The position numbers were made by a program, and so were the translations under genes. From NCBI RefSeq assembly GCF_023078275.1, contig NC_062980.1, forward strand, positions 15,146,783-15,210,782: a stretch of DNA of 64,000 nt. The letters run 5' to 3'. This document shows positions 1-12,300 of the stretch, piece after piece; positions within the stretch are counted from its first letter, which is position 1, and each line of letters begins with the position of its first letter. This DNA comes from Leguminivora glycinivorella. Lineage: Eukaryota; Arthropoda; Insecta; Lepidoptera; Tortricidae. The notes beneath the pieces were generated by a model. That model saw nothing but the letters and a program-made list of their open reading frames with translations. It was not told the origin of the DNA and did not search any database.

Positions 1-1694
1 AGTAGCTAGTGAGATAGGTCTGTAGTTATTTATACAAGATACATCTCCCGTTCTATTTTTAACGATAGGTACAACAATTGTTTTAGTCATCTCACTTGGC
101 ATAAAGGAGTGACTCATACAAAAGGAAAAAAGCATAGCCAAAACCCTAGGCAGATGAGCACCTGCATACTGGAGATGCTCGATGCTCAAGCCGTCATGCC
201 CGGGAGACTTACCCCTCTTCATGCTATTAATAATCTGAGAAATTCTCGTAGCAGAAAATTTGGTAACATTCACCCCGGCCATGGCTGCCCCAGCATCAGG
301 CACCGCAGCACTGCAGTTCAATGGTGACTTCACAGAAAAATGTTCCTTAAACTTATTCGCTATCACCTTCGGCTCAGTACTTTTTTTGATACTCACAGGA
401 AGTCCAGGTCTTATGTTAAGTTTATTAGTTTGTTTCCAAAATGCACGGAAGTCTTTATCGGAATGACATGAAGCAAGCCTATCAAGTTTTATCTGTTCTT
501 GGTTTAACTTACACCACTTTAGTTTGGCCTTGAACCTGCGTCGACTACTACACATTTCTTCATACACTGGACCCGCTGAGGGCTCATTACAAAGTTGCCA
601 CATCTGAAATTTACTCCTAGACTCCCTGTGGGCATCAGCCACATATTTATTCCAACCCATGATCTGCCTACCTCTATGCCTTCTACACAGTTTACTTTTA
701 GAAGTTATAGAAGCTAAACTTAGAGCACTAATAATATCACAGTACAATTTGGTAATTATATTTCTATGTTCCAAGTTATGACACATACCATCGCAGCATT
801 GGGACAGAGACTGGGGAAAGTCAATATTCTTTAGTAACAAGTTACATTTATTTTTATACAGCTCAATTTCCTCTATATCTCTCTCTCCCCACAGAACACT
901 ATTTTTACTTTGATTATAGATAAATTGTTTTGGCTGTACGGAGCCCAAATTACACTTCACTATGAGTGGAAAATGGTCTGACCAGTAAACATCATACTTA
1001 ATATATACATCAATAATGGTAGGCCAAGCTGCACTTGTAACAATACAATGATCAAGCCACCTCTTACACCCGTGAGATTCACTAATGTAAGTATAACAAC
1101 TGGAATACATGCCAAGTTTATCAAAATCAGCACAGATCCACGATTGGTCCGAGCAATAATTAAGAAGTTCATTACAAAAAGGCTCGTTGGGATGCGAGTT
1201 AAAATCACCCAGAATAAAGACACTTTCAGCATCACAGTCACTAATTACAGCATTAATTGTACCTAGACACTGCGTAAATTCAGTCAGGTTGTCTGCACAG
1301 TCCGTGGGCATATACACACTGAAAACCAGGACTTCTCTATCTCGCAACGCTAGTCTAACACCACACACACGACAGTTGTTACACTCAAGCACTTTAACAG
1401 AAGGAAACACACTCTTCCTCCATAATATAGCCGTACCTCCATGTGGCCTACCACGTAGAATCCCTGCCGCAGAGTCAATGGCCGAGGTGCCGGTAAAAGC
1501 AAATTCGTCACTGATAGTATCCAAGTATGCTAGGTCATCACTGTACAGCCAAGTTTCCTGAAGAGCGACTATGTCCACTTGTTTACACAGCTCTCTAATA
1601 GATTCAAGTGACCGCTTAACATTTTTACAGTTAAAGCTGGCCAATTTACAAATGTAGTCGTTCACAATATTATTGTCTTTATAGTTATTTATAG
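1..1694 (-). mobile_element. non-LTR retrotransposon (LINE) ORF2, 5' part, cut by window edge
   Basis: Read on the minus strand, one frame stays open from about 1,694 down to base 1, about 560 codons without a stop. It starts with an apurinic/apyrimidinic-type endonuclease domain: a KLASFNCKN-like strand, LQETW, a VYMPTD segment, the GDFN metal-site motif near 1,198-1,209 and SDHFPL near 966-983. It then runs through a linker into the start of a reverse transcriptase, where NYRPISLAT is the last thing seen (1-27). The catalytic YxDD box lies outside the window. The open frame suggests a fairly young copy. Its 5' end abuts an unrelated repeat at about 1,695, so it is truncated or interrupted there. 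The clade (jockey/CR1-like) is inferred from domain order only. Confidence 0.85.
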
Positions 1695-1956
1695 GCGTAT
1701 ACGGGATATTAAAGGGGAACGAAAATTCGATTATTTTTGCGCTACGACGCACCGTTTAGGAGATACAGTCATCCAAAGTTACTATTTTCAGTAGACTTTA
1801 TTTATTTCATACCATGTTTGAGAAAAGCACTATACATACCTCGGCGGGAAATGGGGTTGCCCGCCTCAGACCTATCCAGCCTCGCTTCGCTCGGCCGTCT
1901 ATATGTCTTCGGCTGGCAATCCCATTTGTCCCGGCCTTTGTAGTAATGTACTATTA
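1695..1956 (+). repeat. repeat A, copy 1 (second copy at 42,698-42,888)
   Basis: This segment begins GCGTATACGGGATAT and is nearly identical, in the same orientation, to 42,698-42,888 in the last Hes intron. Copy 1 carries about 70 extra bases (roughly 1,862-1,932) that are missing from the other copy, so one copy has gained or lost an internal piece. There is no credible coding capacity. It is a dispersed repeat of unknown class. Confidence 0.75.
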
Positions 1957-2028
1957 TCATACTCTATCGCTATAAAGGCATTTTAACATAAAATCAACAA
2001 ATGAGTATGAATATGAATAAGGTTTTTA

Positions 2029-2308
2029 TTAGCGTGTCAAATGAACTCAGTGAAATCCACTGAGTTGTCCGTCTTTACTCGCAGCTTGCAGCTTTCGGGC
2101 GTCAATTTTTGTAAGTTGAAGTCAATCAAAACATAAAAAATGCCTCGTTACGTGATATTCAATTGCAACAACACAAAAATTATGAACAATCAAGAGCCTG
2201 AGACATATTTAAAATTACAGGCAAGAAACAACTTCAGTACAAAATTTGACACGCTCGGCCCCTATACAAATAGATGAACTTGTTTCTTCTATCTAAATAA
2301 AGTTCTGT
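2029..2308 (+). repeat. repeat B, copy 1 (inverted copy at 43,212-43,491)
   Basis: About 280 bp whose reverse complement is found just after the Hes stop codon. It ends with AAATAAAG, a polyadenylation-like string. The short frame near 2,140 starts MPRYVIFNC, which faintly recalls a THAP domain, but too little is present to call it. Confidence 0.7.
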
Positions 2309-2518
2309 GGTTCAGATTCACACTGTCAGTACGTCTTGTTCTGAGACACTGAAATAGCATGACATGTTCGTACGTTCCGTAAAAATACGAAAGAAAATCT
2401 TTTCGCACTACATCTGTATTTCTTAATATAATAATGAAATTTAATACAGTGTACTGATTTTCAATAACATTTAATAATAACTCATAAGAATGTTCAGTTT
2501 ATTATGACGATACAGGGT

Positions 2519-2661
2519 ACGTAGCCGAATGGCACAAACGCTCACGAAACGAAACGCTCGTAGATTCTATCTCTATCGCTCTTGCGTATTGGCGCGACAG
2601 AGCCAGACTACCTTTCACGGCGTTTCGTTTTCGTTTCGCGTCGCAGAAATTCGGCTACGGC
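2519..2661. mobile_element. MITE family D, copy 1
   Basis: The ends read CGTAGCCGAAT and ATTCGGCTACG, short terminal inverted repeats. The interior contains CTCACGAAACGA and GCGTATTGGCGCGACAGAGC. Related copies lie at 3,627-3,757 and 51,945-52,030, and a fragment lies near 38,600. Confidence 0.6.
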
Positions 2662-2879
2662 ACCAGATACGATACAGAAGTAGTAGCGCGCGATAATGAA
2701 AGTGCTTTGGGTGCAGTCTAGGTGTTTAACTGCATAGCCAAGGTGCCAATTGTTTGCGTCTTAGCGTACGAAAGCGTACTCATTCTCTATCACTTTTCCA
2801 TATTAGTGCAACAGAGACAAGCGTATCGATCGCTACGAATGTAAACGTTTAGGACATTGACTTGGAACAGTGATGGTTA

Positions 2880-3012
2880 GTGCGTTTTCACATTATCCGA
2901 TCCGATATCGGATGTCGGACCGATATTCCATATATTTACGCCGCCGTCTTTGATTTTTTCCTTTGAAATCATTCCGACTTCCGATATCGGATCGGATAAT
3001 GTGAAAACGCAC
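2880..3012. mobile_element. PIF/Harbinger-type MITE, 133 bp
   Basis: The element runs from GTGCGTTTTCACATTATCC to its reverse complement, with inverted arms of about 34 bp rich in CCGATATCGG. It is flanked by TTA at 2,877-2,879 and 3,013-3,015. A 3-bp TWA duplication is the known signature of PIF/Harbinger insertion. A fragment of the same arm is at about 12,541-12,577. Confidence 0.75.
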
Positions 3013-4952
3013 TTACACGTGCTCAATTTGCTTTATCTAATTAATTGTTTATTCCTTTATTCATACAAATAACTATATTTACAATCAGGCTTATCAATAT
3101 TAACAATTTGATTATAAGAGTTTCTATTATTTATGTTATATATTTATTAAGAATCTCTCATAGTTCAATTGCATACGCATACATTCATTTATATCATAAG
3201 TAATCAAAAATTAAGTTTCTGTGATTATTCATCTTAATTTCATCTAGGTATCTAGGAAATATATTATAATGTACCTATTTTTATATTTACATGAATAAAT
3301 TTTTCAAATAATAAATGGCTTATTATTCATCGCCAAAATTGGAAACCTTACTAATATTGGGTTGCCGCGAACGAGCCTTATTATGATGAATTTAGTTTTT
3401 TGCGGGTCTAACTTAAAGCTGGGGAGAAAATTATAGGTTACGCCCCAAGGGCGCGACGGTCAGCTGCATACTTTAACACTAAAGGCGTTCAGACTCAAAA
3501 ATCTGTATCTTTTTTGCGACTTATCTCAAAGGGAGAAGTTTTAAAGTTGTGTATATTTTTTTGGTCGAATGTAATCGCCGGGTGTGAGCGGTTTCGTCAA
3601 TGCTAATATTTGTTTTCGCCCGCACGTAGCCGAATGCACGAACGCTCACGAAACGAGACGCTTGTAGATATCTATCTCTATCGCTCTTGCGTATTGGCGC
3701 GACAGAGCCAGACTACCTTTCGCGGCGTTTCGCGTCGTAGAAATGCCATTTGGCTCGGGGCCTGAAGAGATTTTTGGAGAGGGTAACGAGGTGTGGTGTG
3801 GTAATTATGAAGATGAGTGATTACGACAGGTGCGAGACATTCCTCGGTCGAGTTTGGAGTAATTTGGCTGTCTGAATGATTGCGCAGGACAGGAAGCTGT
3901 AGGTATGTATTTAAGAATAACGCATCGAAGGTGATACCTATGAGGCACGGTACCTGGCAGGCATATGGTCCAAATTGTAAAAATTGATGTTTAAAAGTTT
4001 TAGCTTGTGTCGAGAGATGGCAGTCTATGCACTGTGATTACACATTTTACTTTGACAGTAACTCTCTATAATACTCGATCCTCTTTGGTAGATATATACC
4101 ATATACATATACACCATGGAAACGTGTTGCAAGTAACCAAGTTTCTTTAGCAAGCCATTATTTCTGAAAGAGGAATACTTAATATTATTGAAATTTTTTA
4201 CATCAAATCATAGATATCATTTTTCGACAATTTGATTCGTAGATTAGATTCAATAGAAAATAATAAAACACAAGTAGGTACTTATCTAAAATAAACCCCT
4301 AAACTTTCGCCGAGGGACAAGGTGCGTGTTTATTTAATTTCGCTCCTTAAATAAAGGATCAGAATGCCGCATGTTTTTGAATATTTTAACTGTTTCCGCT
4401 CGTAACCAGCACGCTTAAAATATAAAGAACCTTCCGCGACATCATAAAAAACAAATAAACATTTTTTTTAACAATTAAGGTGGCAAAGAGCCCATGCAAT
4501 TAAGGTTACCTACAAAGTATTTTTGCCGGTTCCTTCCTACGCGTGTTTGCTTAATATTCGACCGTTCTTTTGTCATTTTTGTGAAGTTAACCCATCATTT
4601 AACTGTTTCAAACGTTGCTGCGGGCACATAATATTTAAGAAAAGGTTTACGATCGAAGCGCAAGCGAAAATAAAGCTTCGCGGCCAAAATTTTTATGGCA
4701 GGGCTAATAAACATTTTTTCTTCGGTTACCAATAATAGTAAGTACTTACACTACTTATACAAGCAATTGCGTGAAGGAGAAATGGCAATGTGAAGGCCTC
4801 GTGGCGGCATAAGTATTTTGTTTTAGTGCCGCTGCTTCGCAAGGATACGAATTACTTTTTTTCTACTCCCGAACTGTCGTCATTTACAAGGTCTTGCATA
4901 GATCTTTAAAACCCTACATAAAAGTTTATTCCCCAAAGCCAGCGTCCGCCGG
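3013..4952. other. intergenic AT-rich stretch, no gene seen
   Basis: Apart from MITE D copy 2 (3,627-3,757) and repeat E (about 3,960-4,080, also found reversed near 21,960-22,080 with the shared core GTGTCGAGAGATGGCAGT), no coding exon, RNA gene or clear regulatory site is recognised. The frame at 4,523-4,735 lacks splice context and homology and is not called. Confidence 0.5.
3627..3757. mobile_element. MITE family D, copy 2
   Basis: It shares the CGTAGCCGAAT start, the CTCACGAAACGA block and the TTGGCGCGACAGAGCCAGAC block with copy 1, with a more diverged right end. No coding capacity is seen. Confidence 0.5.
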
Positions 4953-5064
4953 CTTTCCGCGCATGCGCGCAGTATCGAAAAAACTGAAAACGCATTGTTT
5001 GGCTCTGTAACCATGGCAACACATTATTATAACGATACTACGCGCGTGCGCGGGAACTCGGGTC
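4950..5064. repeat. inverted GC-rich arms with NRF1-like palindromes
   Basis: TTCCGCGCATGCGCGCAGTA near 4,953-4,973 is mirrored by CGATACTACGCGCGTGCGCG near 5,034-5,053, about 60 bp away. The CGCATGCGC core resembles the binding site of NRF1/erect wing. The segment may be the two ends of a MITE or a promoter-like element. The downstream sequence contains common lepidopteran repeat motifs, and no host gene was found to start here. Confidence 0.45.
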
Positions 5065-6180
5065 GGGAAGGCTTTGGGTAGCTGAGCTGACAGTGCAAAC
5101 CTTTGCGTCAAAATACAGGAAACAGTGTGAATTTCACGAAAGTTATTCAAGAAAACTATTAAAAACTAAGTGCATGGTCGTAGAAAAAGTATTGTATGCA
5201 ACGGTGTCAGAGTCAAAAAATACTCGTGGCGTCTTAATAACAATTTTCGGCTTCGCCTCAAATTGTTACTCGCGCCAATCGTCTTTTTTGACCTCCTTTA
5301 AACGCCAGTTGCACAAATTACTATAAATGATGTTGATTTATAACAATTATAACTTTATGCAGTTAATACGGTTGGTGTTTTGAACCCTAAGAACGCTCAA
5401 GATTCCACTTTTAAAACCGCTCACGACGATCAGCTTTGGGATCTTTTCTAACATTGAAATGTACGCTAATACCTCTTAGCTACGTTTTGGGTCTAATATA
5501 CGTTAACTGGAAGAGATCTCTCTTAGAGATAAGTTCGCCTCTGTACTAACCTTCATGTTTTTATATTATCTAATAATTATCTGTTTTGTTTCGATGGTAC
5601 AGTGAAGTCTTTACTTTTAAAACTTAAATATCTCGCCACCTCAACTCGCGGCTTTTTAGAAAGCAATTACTTAGAGTTACAGTGTTGTCGGTTTCAGTAG
5701 CAATAAACGTGGCAACAAAGATGACGTGGAACAAGCCGGCTTGTTCCTTCCTCGAAAAGCTACACAAATATTCACACAAACAATAGAATCGGTACTAAAA
5801 CACCGCGTCGAATCCCGTCCGGTTTAAAAATGACGTAAGACTCATGAATTTTTTAAGGAGTAAAGACGTTTCGATAAAACAGGAACAGTACCGGATCGAA
5901 TGCTTTGTGGTTGTACCTTGTACCGCAGGAATTACCGATATTTAGTGGTTGCTAAGTGAATATGATATGAATAGGCAAAAGAAAAGGGACAGGCACTACA
6001 GGCAGGCTTGACCGCGGTGAGCGAAGCTACAGTTTTTGATAATTTAATTTTAGAGACGACTTTGACAGATTTAACTACAAAGACTAGTACCTACTAACTG
6101 GTCTACCAGAAAAATACCAAGTGGGTCCATAGCACTAGGTATCCACAACTATAATTTATAAGTATTGAAATGTATTGGCA
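5065..6180. other. intergenic, repeat-derived, no gene seen
   Basis: It contains GTTTTCGGCTTCGCCTCAAA-like motifs typical of dispersed lepidopteran repeats and otherwise AT-rich sequence. No exon with convincing splice sites or protein similarity was found. Confidence 0.4.
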
Positions 6181-6184
6181 CATC

Positions 6185-6350
6185 TCAGACACTGGCGATC
6201 AAATATATGAAAGAGACGCGTTCCTAGCACACATTCTAAGCTCATGTAGGTGAACGCTTACCATGCTTATTACTGTATTGAGTGAGATATGAATATGACA
6301 GGTTGACTGTTCGCGTTTTTGACAGGCGGTAACTGTGAGGTAACCGGTTA
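6185..6350 (+). repeat. repeat C, copy 1 (second copy at 43,525-43,670)
   Basis: The two copies share, in direct orientation, GATCAAATATATGAAAGAG or a close variant and CTGTTCGCGTTTTTGACAGG. The second copy lies in the presumed 3' untranslated region of the Hes gene. Confidence 0.6.
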
Positions 6351-6529
6351 TGGTGGCGCCACACTGACCTAATATAGGTATGTACTACAATTTAAAATTA
6401 ATCAATGCAAATATTACCAATGTCACACGAAAAAAAAAACAAACACAGCATGCGTATTTTTTAAACAATAAACAATATCGCCTAACGGTTTCCGTTTCTG
6501 TTTCTACGGGTCAGAAAAAAAAAAGCTTT

Positions 6530-6735
6530 CGCTCTGCTTAAAGCTCATAAAAATCAAGAAATAGAGCAGTTCATTTGTTGTTGTTTTTTTGGGATGACGG
6601 TAGGTGATATTACAGTACGTAATTTGTGCAGTTATTAAAAAATGGGTCCGTTAGCAAAATTGTAACAGTTTTTATAGTAAATAGAAGACCGTTGAGTTCT
6701 GAGAAGTGTTTTAGAACGGGACTCTTTGGGACTGT
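6530..6735 (+). repeat. repeat F, copy 1 (second copy at 31,395-31,615)
   Basis: It shares TGGGTCCGTTAGCAAAAT, TTGTAACAGTTTTTA and GAACGGGACTCT, in the same order, with a segment after the synthetase gene. Neither copy has coding capacity. Confidence 0.6.
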
Positions 6736-6856
6736 AATCCTAGTTTAGAATCTTCGGTAATTCTCATTACAAATTGATGATGCCGATGATGATGATAATG
6801 AATTAATGTCACTCATCAAGGATTATATGTGTGTTAATGTCTTGAGCCCTATTTAG

Positions 6857-7873
6857 GTAGGGTAAGGTGGGCAACAGAGAACCAGTGGTACACAAGGAAC
6901 CAACGGTTTTATTTGAAAATGCGACGTTGCCAAACTGCACTGCGAACATAGGCACGCGCCGCTAAGGTTCCCCCGCTCGCTCCCCAGTCGGCGGCCGGTC
7001 TGCGTTGAAATTGCACGTGTAGTGAAGTATTTTGTGATTTTGGACAAGAAAACAGAAAAAAATTAAGTATTTAGTTTTTTTATTTTCTCAGAATGTAGTT
7101 ATGTTTGATTTATCTAATTAATCAGTTGTGCGGAGTGACTATTTCTCTACCTTTTTGACATTCACTGATGCGGCTTTCTTGTGCCGTTTATTTTTTACCG
7201 AATTTAAAAAGTGAAAATGTATATCTAGCACACATTGAACCACAAGGCTAGAGTACTCAATGAACCAGGAGGTTCTCTAGGTAATTCTCTAGTTAGCCTT
7301 TGGAAGGTCTATTTCGTACAACTTTTGCCATGTTTAAGAGTTAATATAAATATATCTAATATAACGTTACTATATAGTACAAAAATATATGATAATACAT
7401 ATATTATTTAAGTTTTTGAAGTGCAAGACTTTATTTTTCATATAACGAAGAATATTGTGACGATTACATTAGTAAACTACTCTTAGTTTAAATAAATAAG
7501 CATTTTTGACATTGTAAATGTTGTATTTATTAAATTGCCCCATATTTACCTAAATCAGTTTGTATATTTTGCAATTATTTATCAAAAACTATGCAATTAT
7601 ATAATGGTAGGTTCATTGTGTACTAGGCCGGTTCATTGAATACATAGTACCGGTTCAGTCTGTACCAGAGATTGTACACAATGAGCCATTGTTCATCTTT
7701 TAAAAAAACTAAAATATCTCGACTTCTATTCAGTTTTATTAAAAAATAATGATGAAAATTTAGAGCTAGATAAATAACAAATGCACTGAATAAAAAAAAT
7801 TGAATTTGGACCTATTATGACTGACTTATTAAGATTTTAATTTTTGGTGGCTCATTGTTGGCAACCTCACCCT
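6857..7873. mobile_element. non-autonomous DNA transposon, about 1.0 kb
   Basis: The left end GGTAGGGTAAGGTGGGCAAC is mirrored by the right end GTTGGCAACCTCACCCTACC, with two mismatches. The flanks end in TA on both sides, so a TA target duplication is possible. The AT-rich interior repeats motifs such as GGTTCATTG, and no transposase frame is present. Confidence 0.6.
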
Positions 7874-8000
7874 ACCTACTCCACTCCATTATGTTTTTCA
7901 GGATGGGCGTTATGCATAATACTCGGGCAATTTAAGTAATATAGAATAATTATTATCAAACTGCCAACTCTCAGTGGGCACTATATCACTTGGTCCATAA

Positions 8001-8689
8001 TAGAGATGGGCCGAATTTTCGGTAAATATTCGGTATTCGGCATATTCGGCAAGTTTTTCAATGTTCGTATTCGGCCGAATAATTCGGTTGCATTGCCGAA
8101 TATTTACCGAATAAACAAAGTAAATAACTAATGAAGATCTTACGTATTCCATTGGATAATGAGCTCCTATTTTAGTAGGTTCTAATGAACTACTAAAAAG
8201 AGATAATCGCCATGTAAAGGAGGAGCGTTGATGGAAACAACTTGTTGGATGAATGTATGTTTTATTACTGAAATATGAACCTTAAGCTACGGAATATATA
8301 GAGAGATTACGTGAAGGTGTGTGTAACGTACAGTGCACACTACACGTCAAAATATGAATAGAATTGTTTTGTAAAAAAGTTGAAAAAACCGTAGTTTAAG
8401 AGTTGAGAAGAATTCAGAGTTGTTTTAACTAAGTTTTGTTATCCACTAAATCATAAGAAAATAACATATGTAGTTCTAGTCATATATGTAACCATTATCA
8501 ATCATTTAATAGTTTTAATCTTAACATATACGGTTAAAGATTATTTATTCCCATAAGAATTACAAATACATATGCTTTCTAAATATGGCGTAACCGAATA
8601 TTCGGCTGAATGTTCGTTTCGGTAAGAGCTGAACCGAATGTTCGGCCGAATATTCGTATTCGGCAAAGTCCATATTCGGCCCATCTCTA
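8001..8689. mobile_element. hAT-type MITE, 689 bp, with 8-bp target duplication
   Basis: The terminal inverted repeats TAGAGATGGGCCGAAT and its complement are flanked by perfect copies of GTCCATAA at 7,993-8,000 and 8,690-8,697. An 8-bp duplication and TAGAGATGGGC-like ends fit the hAT superfamily. Both sub-terminal regions are dense in ATTCGG/CCGAAT words, possible transposase-binding repeats. There is no transposase frame. The intact duplication points to a recent insertion. Confidence 0.85.
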
Positions 8690-8814
8690 GTCCATAACAT
8701 ATAGGACTTACCACGGACATACCTAGGTACATTTGTGACTTCTTCTTTTCTCTTTCCGCACAGTATAGGTACTTCATACCAAGGCACGTGTGCCAACTTC
8801 ATGAATTAGGGAAT

Positions 8815-8945
8815 TAAAAATTAAAAATTAAAATTTGTTTATTTCCAAGAAAATACAGTCAAGTATACAATTAAACTGACCTCCACACTAGGCAGATGCC
8901 TGTCCCGTGGAGGAGATGGTTCAGGCTTAGGTATCAATTAAAATA
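8815..8945 (-). mobile_element. LINE 3'-end fragment
   Basis: TTTATTTCCAAGAAAATACA followed by CCACACTAGGCAG and CCTGTCCCGTGGAGG matches, as a family, the 3' tail motif also found at 62,945-63,055. The AT-rich repeat at its left side would be the tail of a minus-strand insertion. No coding part remains. Confidence 0.5.
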
Positions 8946-9278
8946 ATATCATAATTTCAGCTCCAGTTTAGCTTCTTATATTTTAGATACCTAAATCTAT
9001 AGTTCTTTGATATCATTTCATTTATTTATTCTAAGCGCCTACTAGAAGCCTTGTAGTTGTCTTTCAATCTACAAAGCGAGTATCTAAATCCTAAACAATG
9101 TGTAAGTACTAAAAACTTTTACGATTTTTATCTCATCGTTACGTACCTAATACATATCTACGCAATTAGATAATACCAAAATAAATATCACTAAGTATAA
9201 AATACTAACGAATATAATCATACGACAGTTGGTCATAGAACGTGGAAGGATTTGCTTGTTTAAAAGTTAGTTTAGATT

Positions 9279-9371
9279 ATGGCGGGGGTTTTGATACAGG
9301 CTAGGAGCGACAATCATGTCGGCCACTTTCTTGTGAATTATATGAAGAAAGATCAGGATCAGATTTGTCAG
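9279..9371 (+). CDS. acyl-CoA synthetase exon 1 (start)
   Basis: 31 codons beginning MAGVLIQARSDNHVGHFLV and ending in phase 0 at donor GTACTT. The GHFLVNYMKK part fits the N-terminal helix of luciferase-like proteins, and the join to exon 2 gives DQICQIDAATGEQE, a typical family sequence. Confidence 0.8.
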
Positions 9372-12300
9372 GTACTTACCTAATCAAGTAAATAAATTTT
9401 GTAATTTAAACCCGTTCTGCTCCACGCCGGGTCCAAAGGTCCCCATGACTGCACTGCAGCGTACCTACTACCCCTCTGTATTGTATGACGTATACCTACT
9501 ATGTACATTATAGCGATGTATTTAGAGGATACAGATATATTAGACCTGTTGGACAAGCCATTTCTCAGAACGTGAGTTATTTCTTTCCCTTAAACTGTTC
9601 TCTATTTGAAGAGCTTTAGGCGCCTATATACCATTTTTGTTTGTGTGCTAAACGATTCGGACATATTTTTATCGGCGTCATAGACTAGTCTAATTATTAG
9701 TTTATGTCTATAAACGAATAGATCGATGCAGCAACCGGTGAGCAAGAAACCAGGAGGTCTGTGCTCGCCCGAGCCATTCGGCTAGCCCAATGCTTCAGAA
9801 GACTAGGATTAAAGCCGGGAGACGTCCTAGTGTTGGGCGGAAAGAACCATTTGGATGTCCACATCCCTTACTACGCAGCTCTTGTCAATGGCCTTCCGTT
9901 AGCTGGAGTTGACCCACAATTCAAATACAGTGAGTATTGCAAGTTTTTGCTAAGATCATCTGTTATTACTTATTATCTCCTGGGGCTCAATTCGGCATGG
10001 CGAATTTGACGTTTCACGTTGACTCTCAAATGATAGTGGATTGGATCACGGGTTGTCGAATACGTGCAGCTGTCATCTGGATTGGTACTAGGTTGGGACT
10101 AGAGCTCAGGCAATGTACCGGATAAAATTTTTGTAACATTTATTTTTGATGGAGTATTTTTTAAGTTTTGAGTATTTTAAAAGAACGGACTTCTATCTTT
10201 GAAATAAATAACATATGACATTTTTATCACCTCGTATCTCCATTTTCACTGTTACTTGAAGTAAAATGTTTTTTTGCTAATAGACGGTCGTCGTCGTGCC
10301 AGCTACACCAAAAAATATTTAAAAAAAATATTGCTTAAAAATATGTTAGTTGATTAATCTCTTTGACTCAAAACTTCGCGATACGTCCGAGCCTTTCTAA
10401 CAAAAAGATAAAATATTCACAAATAACACCTATTTGTGGAAATCCTAAGCACGGCAAACGATTAAATTCCCTTTTTTGGGTCAAACTTGTAATACTGGCA
10501 ATACTTTTGGTACACACTTTTGGTCTGCATTTTGCTAACGTGTCACGACTCTAGTATTGATTCTACTTTGATTTTACTCTTGTGTCAAAGTGACAGAATG
10601 AGATTGCAATTCGAATCATCATATCATTACAAAGATATGAATTGCGTAATTTTACACGAATTTAATCTCTCATGGCCTGACAATACGAACCAAGGCATGC
10701 GTTCTCCTGAATGGCACAGTATATAGACTTTTTTGTCGATGGGTATGGCCGTTATGTTTGGTTTATGACACTTAGACGGGGATTTTGTCGTACCAAAGAG
10801 TAAATTGCAAGTTTTTTTCGGCACAACTTGGTTCCTCTACTCGTCGCAAGATGGCGTTGGTATTATTAAACAAGAATGACGTGCATTTGCGTCGGTGTAG
10901 ACCCATCATGAAAACGTAGATATGATAATTTTATATTTAAAAAAAAGCTAACGTGACATAAATTTGACAAATGTCTAAAAGAAATATAGTATCTTCTGTG
11001 TAATATCTTCTTCCGTGCACGTGTGATTTATTGTTTAGTCAATTTAAATATCACTCTAAGTAAGAACTGTTAGACAAAACACTTTATCTCGTAGCATAAT
11101 TGTATATTTCAATATATCACAGCCATACATTTTTATATTCTTTCAGGTGATTCAGCTTACCCACAGAGGCAAACACTACTGATGGATGCACTGACTTTTG
11201 GATGCACCTGTAGGATCTCCAGAAGCTCGTTATACCGCTTTACAAGTTCGAGCCCGCAACTGTATAGAGCAGTGTTTTGGGCGACTAAAAATCAGTTGGC
11301 AGTGTTTGTCGTCAATGGAGAAACTGCACTACAAGCCAGCAGCGGCAGCTAAGATCGTTAAAACGTGTTGTGTGCTTGACAATATAGCTAACAAAGCGAA
11401 TTGTGAACTGCCTCCGCTGAACCGACACGAAGAACAGGAGCAGCAGCAGGAGCAGAGATTAGCGGCGGAGTTTGACGCCCGTCAGCAGAATGCTGATATT
11501 TATTTGGCAATGGCTCCTGACAGGTGTTGGCTAAACAAAGAGCTGCAGCTGGGTCGCGCTGCTCGTCAAGCGCTTGTCCGGCAGTTAGCAAATTATGTAA
11601 GTAGTTATGGTAGGTCTATTTCAGTTTATAGTTAAGGTGAGCCAAAAAAGCTATATTTTAAGTTCACATCTTAACCATTAGTATAATTATCATTAATTTC
11701 ATTACAGAACCCATTTTTTCCTAACTTTTGTGTCGTCATGGGAGTGTCGTAAATTAGGTTTCGGGGCTGCTGATTTCAAAATTAATGTTCAATTTGGAAT
11801 CTGACATTTGACACAAATTCGTCATGGGTATTGCTATATTATATTAGTATAATCAAGAACCATTTAATACTGGACTGACATAGCCCATACAAAAAAGCGT
11901 ACCCCTGAAAAAAGCTCAATTTTTGGTTCAAAACTAGATGGCATTGTTTTGCAACCCGGGAGTTGAAAAAAACATAATTTCACCTATATTTTTACTTGTT
12001 TTTAGGGTTCCGTAGTCAACTAGGAACCCTTATAGTTTCGCCATGTCTTTCTGTCCGTCCGTCCGTCCGTCCGCGGATAATCTTAGTAACCGTTAGCACT
12101 AGAAAGCTGAAATTTGGTACCAATATGTATATCAATCACGCCAGCAAAGTGCAAAAATAAAAATTGGAAAAAAATATTTTATTAGTTTGCCCCCCTACAT
12201 GTAAAGTGGGGTTTGATATTTTTTTTCATTCCAACCCTAACGTGTGATATATTGTTGGGCAGGTATTTAAAAATGAATAAGGGTTTACTAAGATCATTTT

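Noticed and set aside
2140..2275. THAP-domain-like start in repeat B
   Set aside because: Only MPRYVIFNC resembles the domain; the expected cysteine and histidine spacing is not present.
11198..11634. Host HARBI1 gene
   Set aside because: Only the C-terminal part is present, it is frameshifted at about 11,193 and it lies inside an intron; a transposase relic fits better.
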